Assembly (NCBI GenBank): GCA_030374735.1
Contig: JASCIV010000310.1
Location: forward strand, 4,105 to 24,914
Length of the DNA: 20,810 nucleotides
Source of the DNA: Gracilaria caudata
Lineage: Eukaryota; Rhodophyta; Florideophyceae; Gracilariales; Gracilariaceae
Direction: 5' to 3'
Shown here: in pieces, positions 7,845 through 16,100 of the stretch
Layout: every line of letters starts with the position of its first letter
Position numbering within the stretch: position 1 is the first letter of the stretch
Translations under genes and position numbers: made by a program
Notes under the pieces: generated by a model
Seen by the model: only the letters and a program-made list of their open reading frames with translations
What the model was told of the DNA's origin: nothing
Database searches by the model: none

Positions 7845-10145
7845 TGACGAGTGACGGGCCGGCGTGATATTGCGTTTCTCCGGGACTCTCGCGGGATAAG
7901 AGTGCCACCTCTGTGCCGATCTGCGGTGCGCCACTCCTGTTCGAGCAATGGAAATGGCTTCATTCGATGGAGGACGGAACAGGACACAAGTTTTTGTAAC
8001 GCTGTGGCGGAAGTGATTCCTCAGTTTGTTGGCTTTGTTTCGTTGCCGTGCCTCTTAGAGATGGAAAGTCTTTGACTGTGTGAGAGGTGAGGTTAGGCAG
8101 AAAACGCTTTGAATTACGAAGGGTACATCGAAGGAACGGCGGAATATCGGACTCTTTGAGTCATCAGGTACACTTTCTGATCGTCAACATGGCACCTTAC
8201 ATACATCCAACATGACTTGTCCTTGTACAGGTACCATTGAAGCTGCGATGTCTGCAATTGAGTCCACAGCCGGTCCATACAGACCACTGAACCAGGACGT
8301 CATAGCGGGTAGATCTGGCATGCCCCATACTCGACAAATCAATCCGGCAACGAGGTTCTGAAGATGTGCCTGGAAAGAAGATTTGAGGAAAGTACAGATA
8401 CCCAAGTGAACAGCGTCAGAGTTGTTCGTCTGGAGCCACGAGTGTGTCGCACGTTTATCACCGGTTGGCGACAACTCACATCCGCTCGATGGTGACGCTT
8501 TTTCGCACCAAAGTATGCTTTCGAGGTCGACCGGCCACAATATGCAACGAACGGATTTGGGCTGAAAGAACACAGGCTTGGGGCCAAAAGGCAACACGCG
8601 AAAGAAGGGCATGCAAGAAAGTGTGGGGTCTCGCTTCTGCACAGGACCCATCTTATGTCGCCAATGCAACTCAAAGCCGATCGCCCGAATGTTTGTTGCG
8701 TTCTTGTGTGGCAATTAACTGGGATGTATGGCATGCTTCTCGTGCTTGTAACTCGCCACAATCGAAGTGTTTACCGTGCGCCACACCGTCACATGCGGCA
8801 ATGCATGCCGAAAAAGGTGCACCTGATCATGGTGATGGTCTCCGGAATGACTGTGGTTGTAAATCACATTGGAATGAAACAGATCCGCTTCAGCGTCGGC
8901 ATTGGTCGAATTTCGTCACCACGATGAGCATGACGCATATCGTGTTGACACAGATTGGTAAGTTACACTTGCTTCGGAAATATCCTCACCCTGTCTACAC
9001 GACACATTGGATCGCAACCGCGTTGTCGGCGTGCATTGTGTCACTTTTAAACGGCAATTGAAAACGAGAACGCTCGGACGTGGTCGTCTTCGTCATGACG
9101 CAAGTACCATACCGCCTGTAACACGAGCTCCGCTTCTGTATTTAAGGCCGGCAATGTGAAATCATTCGTTGGCCGTGTTTCTAGATGCACCCAGCGACGC
9201 GAACAGTCACCCATTGTTCGTTTTTTATTGTTGCAATCGTCGTTCTCCAGGACTTGGCCTCTGTTGAGGTAGGGGCTGCTGTTTTGATAATCTTGTTGGA
9301 CGCAAGCGATCCACCTTCACGTGGTGTGTCTGTCTTCCCTCGGGAAGCAAAACTGATCTGCGGTCAGGTCTCCAACGGAGGCCAGCATCTTTTAGGATAC
9401 CCACAATTAGGGAGAGAGAGAGAGATAATCTTGTTGCATACGAAGCGTGAGCACATTATGCCTATCTGGAGGACGCCATCTTTTTGTCGCAGAAACGGGC
9501 GCAATGGAATGGAGGCGGCCGCGGGTGCGCCGGGGCGCAGGGTGCGTTTGTATCGCGATAACAGCATGGTTCGTGGAAAGCGCCCGACGGGAGAAACGAG
9601 GGCATACGTCGCCATAATGATGTACATGGCCTACGCGCAAGTTGCCAAGGTTCAATGACTCGTTCTCGCAGCGAGACTCTTGATAGCCAAGACCCTTGGG
9701 AGGGAAACGGGGACGAGATCGCGACAACGATGTTGGGAACGGGAGCGTGGAGCCACCGATGAGAAAGAAAACGCGGTGCGAAGTGACGTCGAATGGGTAC
9801 GGCGGTAGCGTGAAGAACGAGAATGTGTACACGTTCAAGAAGAAAAGTGAGACGAACGCCCATCCGTTTGTAAGTTTTTCTGTGCACGACAAGACGAGGG
9901 CGGTGATGTACTTGAGGAGGAATTGGAACTGTTGGGAACGGAAGGGAGGGTGTAGAGAGCGCGGAGGTTTCTTTGCTGCGCATTCGAATGCTCGGATCAT
10001 CTCTGCGCACAATGCATAGAACACATGAGGAGGCGTTTGGAGATGTCAGACGTGTGAGAGCATCAGCACGGAGCGACGAAGAATGGATGGTTTGGGCGTC
10101 GAGGCTGTTGATGCGGGACGTGGAGGGAGCGACGGCGGCTACAAG
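7845..10145 (+). repeat. Repeat unit 3
   Basis: This third copy has neither the LTR nor the integrase relic. Its left part matches unit 2 (ATGACGAGTGACGGGCCGGC against ATGAGGAGCGACGGGCTTTA). The middle shares CAGATCCGCTTCAGCGT with unit 1, and the end shares the KTRAVMYL and EWMV motifs. It has a deletion near 8765 relative to units 1 and 2, which retain AAACGGCAAGCG there. It ends near the GGGACGTGGAGGG stretch at about 10117, or shortly after. Confidence 0.8.
8489..9061 (+). CDS. Candidate 190-codon ORF in unit 3, uncertain
   Basis: The frame is open from ATG 8489 to TGA 9059-9061. The last 65 codons correspond to a frame in unit 1 (ending at 1285) that shares SH-x-NETDPLQR, VTTM, IVSL and the stop position. 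In unit 2 the matching frame is cut by the stop just before the solo LTR and by a later 1-base deletion. The product is unrecognised, Cys/His/Arg-rich and without clear domains. Other frames of the same DNA also show cross-unit similarity (for example IGMKQIRFSVGIG), so conservation may simply reflect shared repeat DNA. Confidence 0.25.
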   Translation: MVTLFRTKVCFRGRPATICNERIWAERTQAWGQKATRERRACKKVWGLASAQDPSYVANATQSRSPECLLRSCVAINWDVWHASRACNSPQSKCLPCATPSHAAMHAEKGAPDHGDGLRNDCGCKSHWNETDPLQRRHWSNFVTTMSMTHIVLTQIGKLHLLRKYPHPVYTTHWIATALSACIVSLLNGN

Positions 10146-10185
10146 ATTGGCACAGAGCGCTGCACGACGACATAGCTGTGGATGA
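9458..10185 (+). pseudogene. Broken copy of unit-borne unknown gene (unit 3)
   Basis: The conserved start reads MPIWRTPSFCRR, then NGRNGMEAAAG and a diverged module (YRDNSMVRGKRP), stopping at 9656-9658. The segment lies inside a longer frame from ATG 9185 with a hydrophobic start (FFIVAIVVLQD) that is similar in units 1 and 2. A second frame (9696-10019, no near-cognate ATG) carries KRGRDRDND, MRKKTR, SVHDKTRAVMYL and GGFFAAHS. A third (to 10185) carries HEEAFGDV and EWMVWASRLLMRDVEG. The three pieces are in the same order as in unit 2 but in different frames, which indicates frameshift decay. An intron-containing gene is conceivable, but I see no consistent splice sites. Confidence 0.45.
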
Positions 10186-10893
10186 CGCTTGTAGTGGATA
10201 AAAGCTCATCATCTGCGTCCAGTGTGCATAATGGAGAGGAGGGAGGCGCAGTGGCCTTCAACCAAACACTTGCCTGGCCAGTGAGTCCAGTGGGATCCCC
10301 ATCTGCTGCTTCATTATGAAGGCTCGCGGAGGCGGAGTTGCTATGCTGGAAACAAGTCGCATGGGCTACGCACTCCATCAGTGCCGTCAGCAGCTATACT
10401 GGCAAACTAGTAACTACGCTCTGGTCCACACGACATCCAGTAGGTATGTTGTTCATGAAGGATGTAACGAGATAGGAATGGCACCTGGCAGCGTGAAGAG
10501 GAACACACTTGGTCAGCAAGGACTGCAGCTACTGCTCGCAACAATTGAAAACGGACGTTGCCCATCCATGCGACATTCGCGTCAAAGCATGACACGATCA
10601 CGGAGTTGTTGGGTCTGAAGCTGGACAAATTGTTGAAAAGGGGAGAACCATTAACCGCTCTACTTCTCATGACAACTTTTGTTATATAGAAACACTCCAT
10701 GTGACCGAAACTCAGTTGATCAATGGCCATCGTTCATGTCTTACCCGTGTTTGTAGATTTTGTACTTACGGCGCGCAATGCGTGCCGGCCGTTGCGCAAA
10801 ATTCGGACGTGAACAACTGGGTCATACGTCGATTGAAGTAGATACGTGCGAGGAAGCTGGAGATCGACGTGCACTCCTCTTGGAAGGAGAAGT
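10186..10893. other. Unassigned spacer after unit 3
   Basis: There is no gene I can support. A 100-codon ATG frame at 10316-10618 has no recognisable domain and competes with an equally long minus-strand frame at 10407-10730. I looked for copia RNase H motifs here and found none that are convincing. Confidence 0.35.
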
Positions 10894-11120
10894 TGGGTTG
10901 CAATTGAAGCGGCGAACGAGATAGGAAACAAGTGACATCAAAAACTGGGCGGAGGTGAATACTGGAATCACGCCGTTGCGTACAGGCCACGCCGTCACAT
11001 GCGGCGTCGACATGATGGTAATCATTGGAATGAAACAGATCCGCGTCATCGCTATGCGTATCGCGTCACCACGATGTGTATCATGTCACCGCGATGCGCA
11101 TGATACGCATTCGCGGTGAC
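10894..11120 (+). repeat. Fourth, partial repeat-unit fragment ending in a hairpin
   Basis: The segment shares TTGCAATTGAA and GACATCAAA with unit 2 (near 5050), CACGCCGTTG with unit 1 (1020), CCGTCACATGCGGC with unit 3 (about 8787), and GGAATGAAACAGATCCGC (11028 onward) with unit 3. It ends in an imperfect hairpin at 11085-11120, where GTCACCGCGATGCG pairs with CGCATTCGCGGTGAC with a one-base bulge. Only the central part of the unit is present. Confidence 0.7.
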
Positions 11121-11849
11121 GCAAATAATCTCGCGCTGCCATCTCGATAATGTTGTTGATCACGCATTCTGGTCCATCATGATGACGGCGATCTCCAAAG
11201 TGACGACATTCCCACTGGAACAGGTACTGCGCAAGGAGGATGCACGCGCCCCGCGGCATGCGGAGCGTTTTGCATCACGCCGTCATCGACATGATGTGAA
11301 ATGAACAGCATGGCCCGTGCCATGCATCGCACACACGCGCGCCCAAATGAACGGCACCCCGCGCCGCGCGTGAAAGCGACGATCTCACGCACACCAAGCT
11401 CTGTTCGCGCAACCACGGCGTGATGAAAACGGGAAGCGGCTTTGTGAACGCGCACGTTTTGCGTGACGACGACAAACGCGGGCGGGCACGTGCAGCCAGC
11501 CTCTTACACGCGCACAACAAAAGGCGGGAGCGCAAGCGCGACACCCGACGTGACGCGACGATGCGAAGAGCACGCGCTTTGCTTTCGACGCAAACGCGCG
11601 TCGCGAACGGCACGCCGGCGGGCGCGAGGTGCGGGGCGCGGGGCGCGAGGCGCGGGGGATGGTGGGCGAAGGGCGCGCGCGGACGTGCGCAAGGTTGTGT
11701 GGTATATCTACGGCGTCGGCGCGTTGCGATGGCAACGCCAAGCGCTGCGAGACTGACTGACTGAGAGCGAAAGAGGCACGTCCACAAGAAGCGGCGGCTA
11801 TTAATAGCAACGCTACGTATCTACCTTCGTACAACGCGCACAAACCAAA
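11121..11849. other. GC-rich stretch without a supported gene
   Basis: Composition shifts sharply to GC-rich with many CGCG runs. Long frames exist on both strands (for example 11423-11764 plus and 11275-11787 minus), but their products are Arg/Ala-rich low-complexity shadows of each other. A small inverted repeat, GCATGGC/GCCATGC, lies at 11308-11325. The part next to 11850 should contain the GATA gene's 3' untranslated region. I see no clear AATAAA there. Confidence 0.4.
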
Positions 11850-12646
11850 TCATGCCTCGTCGCGCCACTCAAAGCGCGCCAGAAAGTCGCGGAACGACGG
11901 CAATCGCTCCTCCTCCTCCTCCTCCTCCTCCCCCGCCTCCGCCTCTCCCTCCTCCTCCTGTTCTTCCAGCTCGCGTTCCTCGCGGTCCGCTTGCGGCGTC
12001 CGTTCGCCGTTAGCATCCGTGCGGTGGCGATGCGTCTCCAGCCGATCGCCGTACACACGCAGCGCGTCCTCGTACCCACGCGCACCGTCATCAAACTCCG
12101 CGCCCGCCGCCAGCTGCTCACCCTCGCGTCGCGCGCGCGCCGTCAGCCCACCGCGCGCGCACCGAGCGTGCACTCCGCCGCCGCCGCCATCAGCATCGTC
12201 GCCAGCGCCACCTGCGCCACTCGCGCCGCCCGCGCACAGCAGCGCGGCCACGTCCACGCGCTCGTCGCGTCGCAGCCGTTTCACGTACTCCAGTCTACCC
12301 AGCCCCTTCCGCTGGCGCTTGAACGCCTTTCCAATCGACAGCCGTGTACCCTGATGCTTTGCCAGCACATCCAAATTCAATCGTCGCTCGTCGCAGTCCA
12401 CCTTTTGTAGCGTGCGTCGATAGTTGATGCCACACGCGTTGCACAGCGTGCTCATCTCTGTCGCGCCACAAAAAAAAAGAGCAAAACAGCCGCGTCAGTG
12501 ACGTGCGTCGAAACGCGCAACGCGGCAACCAAAAAGAGACGCAGCTTACCGAGCGAGCCGCCGGTGGGCCCGATGCGCCACTGCGTGGTACGCGTGATGC
12601 CGCACCATCCGCACACACGCAACGGCGTCAACGTCGCCGCGTCCAT
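11850..12646 (-). CDS. GATA-type zinc-finger protein, two exons
   Basis: This is a predicted DNA-binding transcription regulator. Exon 1 (12550-12646, from ATG 12646) encodes VCGWCGITRTTQWRIGPTGG. Exon 2 (11850-12457) encodes LCNACGINYRR, so splicing builds one GATA finger: C12-x2-C15 ... C38-x2-C41, with TRT-x-QWR and CNACGI as family hallmarks. The spliced product is 234 aa. A basic segment follows the finger (KAFKRQRKG, then RLEYVKRLRRDE), then a Gly/Asp-rich region and an acidic Glu-rich stretch encoded by TCC repeats, ending FRDFLARFEWRDEA. The loop between the Cys pairs is 22 residues, longer than the usual 17-20. The frame stays open upstream of the ATG, with another C-x2-C (CVFCGK) and a CA microsatellite, so the true start may lie further upstream or in another exon. 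The gene is divergent from ECM29. Confidence 0.82.
12458..12549 (-). other. GT-AG intron (92 bp) in the GATA gene
   Basis: On the minus strand the exon ends CTCG, followed by the donor GTAAGC. The acceptor is a T-rich stretch (nine T) followed by GTGGCGCGACAG. Joining there gives codon GAG, then ATG-AGC-ACG-CTG-TGC. The two later AG candidates would break the frame into the second Cys pair. The phase-1 intron falls in the zinc-finger loop. Without splicing the finger is split, which strongly supports the call. Confidence 0.88.
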
Positions 12647-13115
12647 ACTCGGCGTTTTGCCGCAAAACACACACACGCGTGCCGCGTCCCGTTCCAACGG
12701 TGGTCGTGCTTGACGCCGGCAACGCCGCAAAACTGCCACACACACACACACACACACACACAGGGGAGGCGGCGCGAAAGCGGCAAAAGCGTAGATGAAC
12801 TGCACCTACACATCTCGGCTGCTTTTTTCTGTTCGACGCGCGCGCGCCGCCAATGCGTGCCGTGCGGCACGGCCGCGTCACGTGGACACGGCGCGCGCCA
12901 AAACCATTTTTGCAGCGCCGCTGTATGTTGTTCTGATCTGCTTGCCCTCACCTGCGCCACCGCAGCGCGCGTGCGCTGCCACGTGTGTTGTTGTTGGGTC
13001 GCCGCTTTGAGCGTGCGCGCTTTGCTTGCTGGAACGCGCAGCGCTCAAACATTTACGAGCACGTCCGCCAAGTGCGCGCGCCGTCGACCGCTCCCAACAA
13101 CCCCCCGTACGCATC
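12647..13115. promoter_or_regulatory. Divergent GATA/ECM29 intergenic region
   Basis: About 470 bases separate the two start codons, which face away from each other, so both promoters and leaders must lie here unless the GATA start is further upstream. Two CACGTG hexamers (12879-12884, 12980-12985) and a CCAAT (12850-12854) are visible. No clear TATA box is seen. Assigning a function to these motifs is inference. Confidence 0.4.
12737..12762. repeat. (CA)13 microsatellite
   Basis: Thirteen perfect CA dinucleotides lie in the divergent intergenic region. Read on the minus strand they translate as alternating Val-Cys in the frame upstream of the GATA finger, which argues that this part of that frame is not coding. 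The tract is likely to vary in length. Confidence 0.95.
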
Positions 13116-16100
13116 ATGGAAGACGCGGAGCTTCAGGCGGTGGAGGCCGCGCTCAACACGCTCATCCTGGCGCAGAACGAAGCCGCGCTACAAAAAGTGC
13201 TGTCGCGTCTGTTACCGGCGCTGCTCTCCGCGTTATCCACGCCGTCCGCCGCCGCGCGCGCCAAGTGCATCCACACGCTGCAGCACATCAACGTGCGCGT
13301 GCGCGCGCACCCGCAGCTCAAGCTGCCGTTTGCCGCCGTGCTTCGCGTCGCCACCGCGTCGGACGCCGCCGTGCTCACCGTGAACGTGGCCATCCAGGGC
13401 GGGTATCTCACGCGCTGTTTCGAGCGTCTGTGCAACGCGGAGCAGGCCGACGCGCTGCACTCGCTGGTTGACGCCGCTTTGAGCGTGCGCGCGGCGCAGA
13501 ATCGCGACGTGTTGCACTTTCTGGCTGTGCGCGCGCTCACGCAGGCGGCGAGACTCACGGAGGGGGCGCACTCGCACGCGTTGTGGAAACGGCTGTCGCG
13601 CTGTTCTGACGCCGCGGTGGCGTCCTTTTTCTCGTACTGTCTGCTGGCGCTGCGCGCAAAGTTGGAGACGTCCGTATCGGAGTCCGCGTTACTGGCCATT
13701 GTGCGCGTCACGTCGGAGTACGCCACGTTCGACAACGACGCACAACGCGCGGCGCGCGTGTTTGCGCATTTCTTGGTGGCGGCTGGCACGGCGTCGCGCA
13801 GCGCGTTGCAGGCGGCTGGCGAGGATGCGATGAAACGCGTGGATACGTGCGACGTGTTGGCGGCGGCCGATCCGAACATTGCGGCCACTTTGTTTGAACT
13901 GTTCAATGACGTGCACGCGGAGATTGCGTTACGCATTGTGCTTCTTGGTAAAGGGTTGTTACGAGTGACGCTTTGCGCCAATTGCTTTCCAGAGGTGTTT
14001 GATGTGATGCACCACAGTTTGTTCACGCCGGGAATCCCGCCGCGTTTCTACGCGTTGGGTATGCAGTTTGTGTCGTTTGTGATTGCCAATTGTGATGTGG
14101 ATGTGTTGGTACACAATAGCGCCCAGTTTGTGTCGCTCATGCTCAAGTTGGTCAATAACGATACGGACGGCGCCCCGTCGTTTGCGCCCAAGTTGCGTGC
14201 GTTTGGATACACCGCGTTGTCCGATCTGGCGCTGCGCGTGCCGTCGTTGATACACGATCGCTCGCTGTCGTTGCAGCTGTTCTTCGACGGCGCGCAATCC
14301 AAATCGCATCCACCAGAGCTCAGAAACGCCGCCTCTCAGGCGCTCATCACGCTCGCCCGCATTGTCACTGTCGCGCCGCGCGACGACTCCCCGTTCCGTA
14401 AGCTGCTGGTTTCCATGCTGATGGGCGCGATTGCGGATGAGGATGACGTATCCATATCCGCCAGAGCCGCCGCCGTGCACTGGGCAAATGAATGTTTCTC
14501 CTTCTCCGACGCCGAGGCGCGTCTGATCAACATCATCGCCAGTTCGGACAACAGCGCTCGCGTCACCCAACTGGCCGCGATCGGACTCAAACCAAGGAAG
14601 CTGTCGAGACAGCCTGCCGCCGCACCGCGTGACAAACCTGCGCATCCGACCGCCGCTTACCCACACTTTTATGAACTTGTGAACGTTTACAACTCTCACT
14701 GCCAAAGTCACCAGATGCGCAGCAAATCAGTTGCTGCTTACCTGCACTTTTCGCTCACGAGCATGATGCACCAGCTCTCTCCTCGCAGAAGAATACAACT
14801 GCTTCCAGCGCATGAGATAGACTCCTTTCTGAACCGCGACCAAGCAACTCTCAACGCGTTCAACAGCATGTTGACCACCGCCATGCACGTGCTGTTACAT
14901 CCCGAGCCAACGCAAAGCCCCAATCTGGAGACATCTGCGCTCTGTATTGTTTTGTTTGCGTCCAAAACCAAGTCGCTGAGGGAACAAGTTGCACAAGCGT
15001 TTCGCCACAAGCTGCACGATTTGTTCAAGCTCATCACCCGCAAGTCCGCATTGGGAGACGTTATCGTCGCGCGAGCCGTGTCCATGCTGGTGGGCGTTTG
15101 CGCCGAGGTGCTCTCCATGGAAGAGCTTCAGCAACTCATTTCTCGTTTCGGGTCGGGACTGGAACCGAATCCCTCTGGCGTCGCTTCCGGTAGACACGGC
15201 GAAGATGAGCGAGTTGCGAGAATCATGACCACTGCGCAAATCATATGTTGCGCTGCGAGACGCGCGGATGTGGTTTGGGATGATTCGGAGACGAGCGCCA
15301 TCTCCCAAGTCACATCACGTATCTCGAAGAGAATCATGCTTCCGATCGAGTCGTCCGATGTCGTAAGAAGTGCGGCGTGTGTTGCACTGGCAGATATTGG
15401 TACCAGCAAGCAACTGCCCTTATCGTCATCTTCCCGCGAGAGAATTCTGTCAACACTCACCGGTATTCTCAAGTTGTCGTCCTCTCCATCCAAAGTGGTC
15501 CAGGCTGCTTCACATGCACTCGGAAACATCTGTGTTGGGGAACCCAGAACATCGTTCCAGCGGAAAGCATCGGAAGGTCTGCTGCATGTTTGTCGCGAGC
15601 GAAAGGAAGAGGACATTCGTTTCACGGCGGCTGAGTGTCTTGTAAGGTGCATCTCTGCGTTGGATGTGCCATCACCCTCTGCCCTCGAGGATGCAAGCGC
15701 AGATGTCTCTTCAAAGTCTCCCGGCACGGCGCACTCGAGCGAATTGCAGAGTATAACTGAACTCAGAGAACTTGGCTACAGTGTGCGGGACAGGATTCAT
15801 GATGGTTCTGAGCAACAGCACGCTTCGTTGCTCCCCGAGACCATCAAGGCCATCATGTCGCTCGTCTTTGACGAAAGGCCCAACGCTAGGGCAGGTGGTT
15901 GCGTTTGCTTGTTTACCTTCCTCAAGTTGCTTGCCGACAAGTCAGAGAGCGAGAAGTACACCTTTGCATCCCCCGCTGACGAAGCGCGCTTCAAACAAGA
16001 ACAGGAGTTGTTGCTAAGTCTTCTACCTGAAATACAGAGGGCGTTCATCGTGTTGTTGTCGGATCGCTCAGACTTTACTCAGCAGATGGCCTCTTGTGGA

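Noticed and set aside
8184..8714. 176-codon minus-strand frame in unit 3
   Set aside because: It has no ATG at its start. Partial frame similarity to the minus strand of units 1 and 2 exists (FS-x-LY), but stops or frameshifts interrupt it there and no domain is recognisable.
9412..9425. (GA)7 microsatellite
   Set aside because: Real but short and unremarkable.
10190..10620. Possible copia RNase H remnant
   Set aside because: Readings such as AEAELLCWKQV only loosely recall the family, and the order and spacing of RNase H motifs are absent.
11275..11787. Overlapping long frames on both strands
   Set aside because: Arg/Ala/Pro-rich low-complexity readings of GC-rich DNA on both strands, with no conserved motif.
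13026..13115. N-terminal extension of the ECM29 frame from 13026
   Set aside because: It begins with TTG rather than ATG, and ATG 13116 has a good context and begins where family similarity begins.
12503..13471. 322-codon plus-strand frame
   Set aside because: It runs antisense to the GATA finger exon and out of frame through ECM29, and its composition is that of a shadow frame in GC-rich DNA.
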